NCBI GenBank assembly: GCA_903828565.1
Contig: CAIKMQ010000021.1
Location: 1 to 45,873, forward strand
Direction of reading: 5' to 3'
DNA: 45,873 nucleotides
DNA from: an uncultured Leptolinea sp.
GTDB taxonomy: Bacteria > Chloroflexota > Anaerolineae > Anaerolineales > Anaerolineaceae
The first letter of the stretch is position 1, and every line of letters begins with the position of its first letter. Shown here one piece after another: positions 17,797-26,456 of this stretch. The notes beneath the pieces are model-generated. The model was given only the letters and a program-made list of their open reading frames with translations, made no database searches and was not told the DNA's origin. The position numbers were made by a program, and so were the translations under genes.

Positions 17797-18606
17797 TTGT
17801 TCATAGATACTCACTGCCATCTGGATATTCTTTCCAAAGATGCTAACCCCGGCGCGATATTGGATCGTGCCACTAAGCAGAATATCCAGATGGTGGTTAA
17901 TCCAGCTGTCGATATTTCTTCTAGCAAAGCTATTCTTCAACTGGCAAAGCAGTTTTCACAGGTTAAACCAGCTGTCGGAGTTCATCCGAATGATATTCAC
18001 AACCAGAGTATTGAAGAGATCATCCCGAGCCTCAACGTATTGAGCAAGGATCCTAGTATAGTTGCGATAGGTGAGATCGGGTTGGATTACTATCACCAGA
18101 ACACAGCAAAAGAGTTACAAAAGCGGGTATTTATTGAACAGCTTTTGCTTGCCCAAAATTCAAAACTAGCGGTCATCATCCATTCGAGAGAATCACTTAC
18201 GGATGTGATCCAGATCATTCAAACTCATTATCCCGCACAGAGCATGGCAGGAAATGTTCGACTACGCGGTGTTTTCCATGCATTTGAAGGAAACTTGGAG
18301 GATGCCATGGAAGTAGTAAAACTAGGTTTTTTGATTGGTATAGGCGGTCCAGTTACATATAAAAATGCAAAGGATAAGCAGCGAATCGCACGGGAATTGC
18401 CACTGGAAAGTATCGTTCTGGAAACTGATTCACCCTTCCTGTCTCCAGTACCATTTCGCGGACAAATCAATGAACCCGCAAATATAAAAATAATCGCTGA
18501 AAAAGTAGCAAATCTTAGAGAATGTGATATAAAACAGGTAGAAACAGTGACAACAATGAATGCTGATCGATTATTTTTTATTGGAGATGCACTTGTCCGT
18601 GAATGA
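17797..18606 (+). CDS. tatD: TatD-family metal-dependent deoxyribonuclease
   Basis: A 269-aa TIM-barrel hydrolase. Metal ligands are visible in FIDTHCHLD (N-terminus), GEIGLDYY (about residue 90), the mid-protein HSRES and HAFEGN histidines, and ETDSPFLSPVP near residue 209. TatD enzymes are 3'-5' exonucleases on single-stranded DNA or RNA and act in repair. The start is a TTG two bases after the phosphohexomutase stop, and the 3' end overlaps the polyprenyl synthase gene. Confidence 0.9.
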   Translation: MFIDTHCHLDILSKDANPGAILDRATKQNIQMVVNPAVDISSSKAILQLAKQFSQVKPAVGVHPNDIHNQSIEEIIPSLNVLSKDPSIVAIGEIGLDYYHQNTAKELQKRVFIEQLLLAQNSKLAVIIHSRESLTDVIQIIQTHYPAQSMAGNVRLRGVFHAFEGNLEDAMEVVKLGFLIGIGGPVTYKNAKDKQRIARELPLESIVLETDSPFLSPVPFRGQINEPANIKIIAEKVANLRECDIKQVETVTTMNADRLFFIGDALVRE

Positions 18607-19561
18607 AATTTACGCTCCGGTTCAACCCCTTCTTCAGCGCGTTGAAGGGGTCATGCAGTCGCAGGCTGAAAATTATCATCCTGACCTGAAAAATGCCTTG
18701 AACCTGATCTTATCTTCTGGCGGTAAGCGAATTCGGGCTGCCATCACCCTTCTGAGCGCAAAAATGTTGGGGGGTGAAGATGAGCCGGCAGTTATCCTGG
18801 CATCTGCAATAGAGATGCTTCACACTGCCACCCTCGTACATGATGACCTAATTGATGGGTCATTATTACGCAGAGGGATGCCAACGTTAAACTCTCAATG
18901 GTCTCCCGGCGCAACCGTCCTCACAGGTGATTTTTTATTTGCGCGGGCAGCAAAACTGGCAGCTGAAACGAACAGTGTCGCTGTTATGAGGATCTTTGCA
19001 GAAACATTGAGCATTATCGTCAATGGTGAGATCGCTCAACTTTTCTCACAACGATACCTGGCCGATAGTGAAAATTACTATTCCCGCATCTATGCGAAAA
19101 CAGCCTCATTATTTGAAACAGCATGCAAGGCATCTGCTTTACTAAGCAACTCACCTCAAAGCACGCAAGAAGCGCTTGGCACTTATGGCTACAATATTGG
19201 GGTGGCATTCCAGATAATTGATGATATCTTGGATTTCAAAGGCGAACAATTGACATTAGGAAAACCTGTTGGCAGCGATCTCAGGCAGGGATTGATCACC
19301 TTGCCAGCGCTGATCTACATGGATAGACACCCTGATGATCCACATGTGAGCATCATCCGCAATAACAATTGCCTGGACGACTTGAGCCAGACCAATCAAT
19401 TGATCCATGACATCAGCAATTCCGAGGCAATTGCGTTGTCTCTTGAAGAGGCGCATAAGTATATTCAAAATGGGATTACAGCGCTGTCTTCCTTCCCAAA
19501 TACCCCCGAAAAGAGTTCTCTGTTACAACTTGCGAACTACATCGTATCAAGGAACATATAA
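18587..19561 (+). CDS. Polyprenyl diphosphate synthase (long-chain type)
   Basis: A trans-isoprenyl diphosphate synthase of about 324 aa. GGKRIRAAITLL binds the diphosphate; the first aspartate-rich motif is HDDLID and the second DDILD, with GKPVGSDLRQGLITLP following. The residues before the first motif (EMLHTATLV) resemble long-chain synthases that make menaquinone side chains rather than FPP synthase; this is inference. The ATG at 18587 directly abuts GGAG, so an in-frame TTG at 18593, 6 nt after the GGAG, may be the true start. It overlaps tatD by about 14-20 nt. Confidence 0.9.
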   Translation: MHLSVNEIYAPVQPLLQRVEGVMQSQAENYHPDLKNALNLILSSGGKRIRAAITLLSAKMLGGEDEPAVILASAIEMLHTATLVHDDLIDGSLLRRGMPTLNSQWSPGATVLTGDFLFARAAKLAAETNSVAVMRIFAETLSIIVNGEIAQLFSQRYLADSENYYSRIYAKTASLFETACKASALLSNSPQSTQEALGTYGYNIGVAFQIIDDILDFKGEQLTLGKPVGSDLRQGLITLPALIYMDRHPDDPHVSIIRNNNCLDDLSQTNQLIHDISNSEAIALSLEEAHKYIQNGITALSSFPNTPEKSSLLQLANYIVSRNI

Positions 19562-19572
19562 ACTAAACAAAC

Positions 19573-19604
19573 AAAAAAGGCTCCATTCCTGGAGCCTTTT
19601 TTTT
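19573..19604. terminator. Bidirectional intrinsic terminator
   Basis: AAAAAAGGCTCCA and TGGAGCCTTTTTTT flank a TTCC loop. The A-run on one side and T-run on the other serve both the polyprenyl synthase gene (plus) and the GNAT-like gene (minus). Confidence 0.9.
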
Positions 19605-19608
19605 ATTT

Positions 19609-20346
19609 CTAGAGTTCAGGAACTTCGGGACAGCGGAAGTTCTCATTAGCCTTACGAACTTCATCGGTAACTTTGAAGTTCAGATCATTTCCTAGTTTCT
19701 GCTTCAAGAAATTCTTGACCGAAGAATCCCAGTACTTCTTGGTTACATAGAAGACGCGAGCGCCGCCCAGCTCATGCTGGTATTCTGGCCACGGGTAGGA
19801 AGGCTGAGCCATATCTAAACCTGCCATTCTCCAGCCGTTGTAGCTTTCGAATGTAGACCACCACTCATTGGCGCCTGCAATTTCGAGGGCGTAGTAAGTC
19901 TTTGCATAATACATGGCATAACCCAGTGAACCACGGCGAAGGAATGTCATGGTGTGAAGGCTGATGGCCAGGTTTTCATTCATAAAGCGGCCATTTGCAA
20001 AACCGGCGAGTTCGCCATCAATAAGGCCAACCAGGGTAAAGGGATCCTTCAGGCGTTTGCGATATTCGCCCAGAATTTCAGCGTAAACGCGGGCGCCAAC
20101 AATATCATAAAAATCCTTCTCGACAGCCATGACCTTCTTCATAAATTCAAGCATCGGGAGGACGTCGCTGGGTTGTGACTGGCGGATGTATAGGATCTTT
20201 TCTGTGCCATCGCGCTGCTTCAGCGGAATCATTGCCTCTGGCCAGGGTTTCAAAACCATTGGAGGTGCTTGCAGTAAAGCTTCTACTTCACGCACATCGA
20301 TTTTTAATTCCTCAACGGATACCTTTTCAGGTGGTTCAAGTCTCAT
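19609..20346 (-). CDS. GNAT-like acyltransferase
   Basis: A 245-aa protein. After a 50-residue N-terminal extension, the segment YIRQSQPSDVLPMLEFMKKV looks like the start of a GNAT fold, followed by FTLVGLIDGELAGFANG, which fits beta strands 2-4. The LRRGSLGYAMYYAKTYYAL segment could be the acetyl-CoA pyrophosphate loop and its helix, although the usual QxxGxG/A is not clear. Its partner substrate is unknown. AGGAG lies 8 nt before the ATG. It is divergent from the pyrimidine-type operon, sharing the 413-bp control region. Confidence 0.55.
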   Translation of the reverse strand: MRLEPPEKVSVEELKIDVREVEALLQAPPMVLKPWPEAMIPLKQRDGTEKILYIRQSQPSDVLPMLEFMKKVMAVEKDFYDIVGARVYAEILGEYRKRLKDPFTLVGLIDGELAGFANGRFMNENLAISLHTMTFLRRGSLGYAMYYAKTYYALEIAGANEWWSTFESYNGWRMAGLDMAQPSYPWPEYQHELGGARVFYVTKKYWDSSVKNFLKQKLGNDLNFKVTDEVRKANENFRCPEVPEL

Positions 20347-20393
20347 TCTTACTCTCCTTTATAATATGATACCACTATGGGTAATCTACTTTG

Positions 20394-20422
20394 ATTCTAT
20401 AAACCGTCAAGCAGGATGTCAA
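20394..20422 (-). promoter_or_regulatory. Promoter of the GNAT-like gene
   Basis: On the minus strand TTGACA (20422-20417), 17 nt, TAGAAT (20399-20394). Transcription would start near 20387, about 40 nt before the ATG. Confidence 0.65.
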
Positions 20423-20524
20423 GTTAGACAAAATCCCCTTCGCCTGTATTTTTGTCATATATTTTTGCTAAATAAAAGCATGACAATCATCTGATTATTA
20501 GTGATATAAGCCATACGAACTTTA

Positions 20525-20553
20525 TTGACTCGATTTTTCCAGAATGCTATACT
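20525..20553 (+). promoter_or_regulatory. Promoter of the allFG-cyclase-Mo hydroxylase operon
   Basis: TTGACT (20525-20530), a 17-nt spacer and TATACT (20548-20553). The predicted start near 20560 gives a leader of about 200 nt before the ATG at 20760. Confidence 0.65.
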
Positions 20554-20666
20554 TTTTTTGCGGCTTCTAATTGGCTGACTGTAAATACTATGGATCGAAT
20601 CTTTCACTGATTCCTAACGAGAATGCGATTGATCTCTAATTCATTACTTTTACTTCATGCTTCACC

Positions 20667-20730
20667 TGAAGACAGCTGTTTTCACCAGCAGGACGGTATT
20701 CAACTACCGCAAGCTGGTGTTTTCTGTTTT
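20667..20730 (+). promoter_or_regulatory. Leader palindrome and terminator-like hairpin (candidate attenuator)
   Basis: TGAAGACAGCTGTTTTCA (20667-20684) is an 18-bp palindrome with one non-Watson-Crick pair. It overlaps a hairpin with outer stem CACCAGC/GCTGGTG (20683-20689 and 20713-20719) and inner stem CGGTA/TACCG (20694-20698 and 20705-20709), followed by TTTTCTGTTTT. Because the two structures share bases 20683-20684 they may be alternatives. This lies 30-90 nt before the first start codon. Confidence 0.5.
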
Positions 20731-20759
20731 ATTAACCACATATTATTTTGGAGGTACCA

Positions 20760-23700
20760 ATGTCAATAATCAAGTCACAAGTCCGCACCGGTGTCTACTA
20801 CGATTCCGCATTTTTGATGCAATTGCAGCGCACCCTATCTGATCTCGATGGTGTCGATGATGCTGGCGTCATTATGGGAACAGAAGCGAATAAAGAATTA
20901 TTAGGGCATATTAATTTAGTTTCCCCTGAACTTACTGCAGCGAAACCAGATGATCTCGTGATCGTTGTTCGTGCAGATAATGAAAAAGTAGCTGATTATG
21001 CCATCAGCCAGGTGGATGAACTTCTCAAAAAGAAAAAATCCACAAGCGATTCGGTTTTCCGCCCCAAGTCAATTGAATCTGCGGTTGAAGCTTTACCAGA
21101 TTCCAGTTGGGTATTGATCTCTGTAGCCGGCCGTTATGCGGATATCGTGGCACATGATGCGCTTGATCAGGGCAAGCATGTATTTCTCTTCTCTGACAAT
21201 GTGTCTGTTGAAGCTGAGATCGAACTAAAGAAGAAATCAGCTGAAAAAGGTTTACTGGTTATGGGTCCGGATTGCGGTACTGCGATCGTCCGCGGTATGG
21301 GTCTCGGATTTGCCAATAAGGTACGCCTTGGCCCGATTGGTATGGTTGCAGCCGCCGGTACCGGGTTGCAACAGGTCTCCAGCCGCATTGCCCAACTGGG
21401 CAGCGGCATGACCTACGGTATCGGAACAGGCGGCCGTGATCTTTCGGAGAAAGTCGGCGCGAGGACCTTCAGTCAGGGTATCGATATCCTTTCCCGCGAT
21501 GATGAAACTGAGGTAATCGTACTGGTCTCAAAACCGCCTGCTCCTGCTGTCGCTGAAGAAGTACTTAAGCAGGCTCGTACAGCCAAGAAACCTGTAGTTA
21601 TCTGCTTCGTTGGTCGCACACCTTCAGTAGCACATGAAGGCAATCTCTTCTATGCCTCCAGCCTAGATAATGCAGCAGAGATCGCAGTGGAATTGACCAA
21701 GGACCTGAGCGGCAAGAATCTGAAATCAACAGCGAAAAAAGCCGATCCCAAGGTGGATGTCTCAGGTTTCGCAAAAGGACAGAAATACTTCCGCGGGTTA
21801 TTCTCCGGCGGAACATTGGCCTATGAAGCCCAGTACATTCTTGAAGATTATTTGCCCAAAGTATTAGCTAACTCCCCTCTACGCAAGGAAAACAAGCTCC
21901 CCAACTCCCTTCAGAGCGAAGGGCATTGTATTGTGGACCTGGGCGAGGATGAATTCACTGTTGGCCGTCTTCATCCAATGATGGATAATGAATTACGAAT
22001 ACGCCGTATATTGGAAGAAGCACAGGATCCTTCTGTTGCGGTCATCATGCTGGATGTCGTGATCGGATATGGTTCTCACGCCGATCCGGCCAGTGAATTG
22101 GCACCAGCTGTTGCCAAATCTTTTGAAATTGCCAAAAAAGCTGGCCGTCACCTTGAAATCGTCGCTGTTGTTACAGGCACCGATGATGATCCCCAAGGAC
22201 TGCGCAATCAGATCTCACAGATGGAGGCTGCAGGCACATGGGTCTCCACGAGCAACGATGAAGTCGTCCGTTACGCCGGTTCGATCATCAAAGCCCTCAA
22301 TCCGCAAGATGCACCTTCCGGCCATCCTGCGCCTAAAGCAACCTCCGGTGACATTGTGGTTACTACCCCGATCTTCAAACAGAGTGACCTGACCGTTTTA
22401 CGCAAGGATCTACACGCGATCAATCTTGGTCTTGAATCTTTTGCCCAGAATTTAACTGCTCAGAATGTGCCAGTGATGCATGTGGATTGGAAACCCCCGG
22501 CTGGCGGAAATGATGTTCTGATCCGCACACTGACCAAGATGAAAGAACCTACTCTGGCAACCAAGATCACGAAAGCCAATGAAGAAGCTCTCAAGCGGAT
22601 GATGGAAGCTCAGCCTGTTCTGACAGGTGTTGGCCTGGCAAAAGACTTGATCCCCGGTATGAAATCGGATCTGCTCATCCATGCTGGCCCGCCGATTACC
22701 TATGATCGCATGGCCGGCCCAATGAAAGGTGCCATCTGGGGATGCCTGATGTACGAAGGATTGGCAGCCAATATCGATGAGGCAAAGAAATTGGCCGAAT
22801 CAGGAAAGATCAAATACGAACCCTGCCACCATCATAGTTCTGTTGGCCCAATGGCTGGATTGATTGCTCCATCCTTTATGGTGTATGAAGTTGAAAATAA
22901 AAATGGTACCAACAAAGCTTATTCCGGTTTGAATGAAGGCCGCGGCAAAGTTCTACGTATGGGTGCTTACAGCCCAGAAGTTATGGCAAAGCTCCACTGG
23001 ATGAATGAGGTCATGGGGCCGGTTTTGGATAAAGCGATCAAACATCTGGGTGGTATTGATATCCGCGCAATGCTTGCAAAAGCTCTGCACATGGGTGATG
23101 ATGGCCATAACCGCCTGGATGCATGCTCCATCCTCTTTACAACTACGCTGGCTCCTGCGGTAGTAGCCGTTTGTGATGACAAGGCAACTGCTGAAGCGAT
23201 CATCAAATTCCTGGCTGAAAATGCCCTCAGCATCCTCAACCCAGTCATGGCAGCTGCAAAGACTATGGCTGACGCTGCTGCCGGTGTTGAATATTCCACC
23301 ATCGTAACTACAATGGCCCGCAATGGTACCGATTTCGGCCTGCGAGTTAGCGGACTGGGAGATCGCTGGTTTACTGGACCTGCTGGGATTGTGAAAGCGC
23401 TTTACTTCCCTGGATTTAGCGAGAAAGATGCTAACCCGGACATCGGTGATAGCGTGATCACTGAAACTGCCGGCTTTGGTGGTTTTGCTATGGCTTCCGC
23501 CCCTGCAATCGTAACCTTCATCAGCGGTACTGCCAAAGATGCTGTAAATACAACCATGGATATGTACGAGATCACCGGTGGTGAGCACAAATTCTTCACA
23601 ATCCCTTACCTTGATTTTCGTGGAACTCCTACCGGTGTGGACATCCGTAAAGTTGTAGATAAAGGTATCGCACCACGTGTAAATACTGGTGTTGCGCACA

Positions 23701-23801
23701 AAGACCCGGGAGTTGGCCAGGTCGGTGCCGGTGTTGTAAGCGCACCCATGAACATGTTCGAAGAAGCCATTCAGGCTTTTACTGAAAAGTACTCAAAATA
23801 G
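20760..23801 (+). CDS. AllF(FdrA)-AllG(YlbE) fusion, oxamate-carbamoyltransferase-like
   Basis: A 1013-aa fusion. Residues 1 to about 597 match FdrA/AllF: CoA-ligase-like folds with FSDNV, LLVMGPDCGTA (168-174), GTGGRDLSEKVG, LVSKPPAPAV, the YTVGRPHP-like segment FTVGRLHPMMD, and AINLGLESFA/WKPPAGGND at the end. Residues about 600-1013 match YlbE/AllG (DUF1116): HAGPPITYDRMAGPMKGA, PCHHHSSVGPMAGL, KALHMGDDGHNR and GLGDRWFTGPAG. In E. coli AllF, AllG and AllH together phosphorolyse oxalurate to oxamate and carbamoyl phosphate. AllH and carbamate kinase are absent here. The ATG at 20760 has GGAGG 5 nt upstream. An analogous ureido substrate is inferred. Confidence 0.88.
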   Translation: MSIIKSQVRTGVYYDSAFLMQLQRTLSDLDGVDDAGVIMGTEANKELLGHINLVSPELTAAKPDDLVIVVRADNEKVADYAISQVDELLKKKKSTSDSVFRPKSIESAVEALPDSSWVLISVAGRYADIVAHDALDQGKHVFLFSDNVSVEAEIELKKKSAEKGLLVMGPDCGTAIVRGMGLGFANKVRLGPIGMVAAAGTGLQQVSSRIAQLGSGMTYGIGTGGRDLSEKVGARTFSQGIDILSRDDETEVIVLVSKPPAPAVAEEVLKQARTAKKPVVICFVGRTPSVAHEGNLFYASSLDNAAEIAVELTKDLSGKNLKSTAKKADPKVDVSGFAKGQKYFRGLFSGGTLAYEAQYILEDYLPKVLANSPLRKENKLPNSLQSEGHCIVDLGEDEFTVGRLHPMMDNELRIRRILEEAQDPSVAVIMLDVVIGYGSHADPASELAPAVAKSFEIAKKAGRHLEIVAVVTGTDDDPQGLRNQISQMEAAGTWVSTSNDEVVRYAGSIIKALNPQDAPSGHPAPKATSGDIVVTTPIFKQSDLTVLRKDLHAINLGLESFAQNLTAQNVPVMHVDWKPPAGGNDVLIRTLTKMKEPTLATKITKANEEALKRMMEAQPVLTGVGLAKDLIPGMKSDLLIHAGPPITYDRMAGPMKGAIWGCLMYEGLAANIDEAKKLAESGKIKYEPCHHHSSVGPMAGLIAPSFMVYEVENKNGTNKAYSGLNEGRGKVLRMGAYSPEVMAKLHWMNEVMGPVLDKAIKHLGGIDIRAMLAKALHMGDDGHNRLDACSILFTTTLAPAVVAVCDDKATAEAIIKFLAENALSILNPVMAAAKTMADAAAGVEYSTIVTTMARNGTDFGLRVSGLGDRWFTGPAGIVKALYFPGFSEKDANPDIGDSVITETAGFGGFAMASAPAIVTFISGTAKDAVNTTMDMYEITGGEHKFFTIPYLDFRGTPTGVDIRKVVDKGIAPRVNTGVAHKDPGVGQVGAGVVSAPMNMFEEAIQAFTEKYSK

Positions 23802-23824
23802 CTTTTTAGCCAATGGAGGACCTT

Positions 23825-25495
23825 ATGAACCGAGAAAAATTCATTCAAATGTTGGACGATGCGAAGCTGTACGATCTGACCCAGGGATGCAGCATTTTCA
23901 CCACCCCCTGGCCATTTGAAAAAGCTTTGGAAGTACACTTCTTTAAACGCCTTACCGGTGCTTATGGCGGCGGATCTGGCGCTAATGGACAGATCTTAAA
24001 CTGGAGCAATACCGTTGGTACCCACCTTGTTGGCGAACGCGCCTTCCATTCAGGTATGCGTGCTATCTCAGATATCCCCTTGTCTGACCTTTCCGGTCAG
24101 GGTGTTGTGGCTGACATCTCTGACCTGGTGGAAGATTACGGTTTCTATACCCCCGATATGATCCTGAGCAAGGTTCAAGTGAAAAAAGGTGATATTCTCA
24201 TCATCAATACGGGATATCACAAATATTCCTGGGATCAACCCGATGTTGTGAACCCTGCCGCTCAGGGTGGTGTTGAGAACAAAGACTTTGGTTTCTATGT
24301 CCGTCACCCAGGTCCCTCACCGGAATTCTATCAGTGGGCACTGGACATGAAACTGAAGCTGATTGGCGTGGATTGTGGTTGTGTTGAACATCCAATGAAT
24401 ACCCCAATCCGCCGGTTCCATGAGCTCCACTTTAATAAAGCCGAACAAAAACTCTTGAAAGCCACCGGTAAGAAATGGGATGAAGTCTTCCCGACCGATG
24501 AGTATTACACTCTCACACACATCACCCTACCCAAAGCGCACCTGCTCTTTGTTGAAGCGATTGTGGGTGAAATTGATAAACTGAAGAACAAACGTGCATG
24601 GATCAGCATTCAACCCATCCCCTTTATGGAAGTTGAAGCAGCCTGGGCGCGCGTATTTGCATGGACCGCGCCGGATGGCATGAAGGAAGAAGAGTTCCTG
24701 AAGGAAATGGATAAAGCCGATATGCTCGACTTCTCTGTCCCCTTCAGCGTACAGACACCCCAGTGGGCAAATTATGAACCTCTGAGCGTCAAGTACACAA
24801 AACGCGTTGGTGGACAGCATTTCGGCATGGGCCGCAATGGCTCAATCTGCAATGCATCCATTCACCTGGCCACCCACATGGATGGTGAGAAGCATTTCTA
24901 TCCGAACGGTCGTTCCATAGGGCAGGTTCCTCTGGATGAATGGGTTGGCCCTGGCGTGGTTGCAGATATTTCTAAATTGGTCAGTAACTCCTCTGTCTAT
25001 ACACCGGAAATGATTGAAAGCGTCGTGGATATTTATGAAGGTGATATCCTGATCATTAAGACTGGCTGGTCCAAGTTCGGCTGGAAGAGCGAAGATTCTG
25101 ATGAATTCCGTTATATGATCAAGCATCCAGGCCCGTCTGCAGACTTCTCGCGCTGGGCTGCAAAAATGAAACTAAAGTGGATCGGTATCGACTGTGTTGC
25201 TGCCGACCATCCAATGAATACCATCCAGCGCATTTGGCATCCGAAAACCTTTGAAGAAGCAAATGCCAAATTGATCCGCGACTTCGGCAAGAACTGGGAT
25301 GAGATGTTCCCGATCGAAGAGTATTACCAGGATATGCACTATAACCTCTTTCCAAAAAAGATCGTTCATGCGGAAAATCTTGGCGGTCAGCTTGCCAATA
25401 CTCCCAGCGGACGCTACTACATTGGCTGCTTCGTGCAGAAAGCCATGGAAGCGGAATCCATGTGGGGCCGTTTTGTAGCTTTCAAAGAAGGATAA
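23825..25495 (+). CDS. Tandem cyclase-family (kynurenine formamidase/isatin hydrolase-like) protein
   Basis: A 556-aa protein made of two homologous cyclase-fold domains (about 1-270 and 290-556); both contain DLT/DFS openings, GVVADISxLV, KxGDIL-II-TG, HPGPS and DC..xHPMNT blocks. The family metal motif HxGTHxDxPxH is intact in the second half as H347-LATH351-M-D353-GEK-H357. In the first half only His67 remains: the other three positions read Thr63, Val69 and Ala73. The AENLG segment also survives only in the second half. So one half is probably catalytic and the other structural. Family members hydrolyse cyclic or acyl amides. Start ATG at 23825 with GGAGG upstream, 23 nt after the fusion gene. 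Confidence 0.85.
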   Translation: MNREKFIQMLDDAKLYDLTQGCSIFTTPWPFEKALEVHFFKRLTGAYGGGSGANGQILNWSNTVGTHLVGERAFHSGMRAISDIPLSDLSGQGVVADISDLVEDYGFYTPDMILSKVQVKKGDILIINTGYHKYSWDQPDVVNPAAQGGVENKDFGFYVRHPGPSPEFYQWALDMKLKLIGVDCGCVEHPMNTPIRRFHELHFNKAEQKLLKATGKKWDEVFPTDEYYTLTHITLPKAHLLFVEAIVGEIDKLKNKRAWISIQPIPFMEVEAAWARVFAWTAPDGMKEEEFLKEMDKADMLDFSVPFSVQTPQWANYEPLSVKYTKRVGGQHFGMGRNGSICNASIHLATHMDGEKHFYPNGRSIGQVPLDEWVGPGVVADISKLVSNSSVYTPEMIESVVDIYEGDILIIKTGWSKFGWKSEDSDEFRYMIKHPGPSADFSRWAAKMKLKWIGIDCVAADHPMNTIQRIWHPKTFEEANAKLIRDFGKNWDEMFPIEEYYQDMHYNLFPKKIVHAENLGGQLANTPSGRYYIGCFVQKAMEAESMWGRFVAFKEG

Positions 25496-25507
25496 ACATC
25501 AACATTG

Positions 25508-25542
25508 CCCGTACTGGCCTCACCAGCCAGTGCGGGTCTTTT
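25508..25542 (+). terminator. Intra-operon terminator/attenuator
   Basis: CCCGTACTGGC (25508-25518) pairs with GCCAGTGCGGG (25526-25536; one G-U pair) around a 7-nt loop, followed by TCTTTT. It lies 13 nt after the cyclase gene and 26 nt before the FAD-subunit gene. Confidence 0.75.
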
Positions 25543-25568
25543 GAGTGGCTTTCGATCGAGGAGGATCA

Positions 25569-26447
25569 ATGAAACCAGCCTCATTTGAATATTACGCCCC
25601 CAGGAGCCTTTCTGAGGCTCTGGAACAAATATCACAGGTCGGTGATGATGGCGGAAAGATCCTGGCTGGCGGCCAGAGCCTCGTCCCCGCTATGAACTTT
25701 CGTATGGCACAGCCGACTGCACTGGTAGACCTGAATGGCATATCAGAGTTATTTTACGTTCACCCCACCGATACTGGCGGTTTGATGATCGGTGCAATGA
25801 CAAGAGACAGAGTCGTTGAACTGGACGAAAATGTAAAGCTACGCGCACCTATCATTCCTGAATGTTTGCACTGGCTTGCCCACCCTACTATCCGTAACCG
25901 CGGTACTTTTGGTGGTGCTTTAGCCCATTCAGACCCAGCCGGACAACTACCCGTTGTAGCTGCCGCTCTTCAATTCAACTTCAAACTTCAATCTAAGAAG
26001 AGTGAACGATGGGTTAATGCAGATGAGTTCTTTGTGTCTGTTTATACTACTTGCCTCGAGGCCGATGAGATCCTCACTGCCATTGAGGTGCCCGCGCTAG
26101 ATAAACGTGCCGGTACCAGTTTCCAACAGGTCTCACGCCAATCTGGAGAATCCGCTCTGGTCGGTGTAGCTACTTTAATTGAATTAGATGATATCGGAAA
26201 GATCAAAGACGGCCGGATCGCATATATGGGTGTTGCGGAAAAACCTGTTATGGCTAATGCAGCCATGAGCCTGCTGAAGGGGAATAAACCAACCAACGCA
26301 CTGATCGCTGAAGCCATTCATGCAACTGTCACTGAAGAGCTGGATCCTGGAGCTGATATCCATGCATCTGTGGAATACCGCCGGCATCTTGCACAGGCTC
26401 TGGGTGTCAAATCTGTCAATGAAGCGATCGCCCGCGCGGCCAAGTAG
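25569..26447 (+). CDS. Molybdenum hydroxylase FAD subunit (CoxM/XdhB-like)
   Basis: A 292-aa medium subunit carrying FAD in the XDH/CODH superfamily. FAD loops are AGGQSLVPAMNFRMAQP (about residue 33) and TIRNRGTFGGALAHSDPAGQLP (about 105); the C-terminal CO_deh_flav_C domain includes FQQVSRQSGESALVGVATLI. It passes electrons from the iron-sulfur subunit to an acceptor (NAD+, ferredoxin or quinone; not deducible). The ATG at 25569 has GAGGAGG 4 nt upstream. It is followed by the small subunit after 9 nt. Confidence 0.92.
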   Translation: MKPASFEYYAPRSLSEALEQISQVGDDGGKILAGGQSLVPAMNFRMAQPTALVDLNGISELFYVHPTDTGGLMIGAMTRDRVVELDENVKLRAPIIPECLHWLAHPTIRNRGTFGGALAHSDPAGQLPVVAAALQFNFKLQSKKSERWVNADEFFVSVYTTCLEADEILTAIEVPALDKRAGTSFQQVSRQSGESALVGVATLIELDDIGKIKDGRIAYMGVAEKPVMANAAMSLLKGNKPTNALIAEAIHATVTEELDPGADIHASVEYRRHLAQALGVKSVNEAIARAAK

Positions 26448-26456
26448 GAGAAAAAC

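Larger units (their letters stand above)
20347..20759. other. Divergent control region with a ~200-nt transcribed leader
   Basis: This 413-bp stretch has no gene I can support. It holds two outward promoters, a TTGTCAT/ATGACAA dyad (20452-20458 and 20480-20486) between them, and a leader of about 200 nt for the plus-strand operon. The leader contains possible GATC(G)AATC/GATTGATC pairing, an 18-bp near-palindrome and a terminator-like hairpin. I do not recognise a known riboswitch class. Confidence 0.6.

Noticed and set aside
20560-20759. Known purine or molybdenum-cofactor riboswitch in the operon leader
   Set aside because: I could not find the conserved loop sequences of the purine class or a convincing Moco-type core; only generic hairpins are visible.
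22953-23699. A 248-aa open frame on the minus strand
   Set aside because: It lies wholly antisense to the well-supported AllG half of the fusion gene, has no SD or homology that I can see, and reflects codon bias of the real gene.
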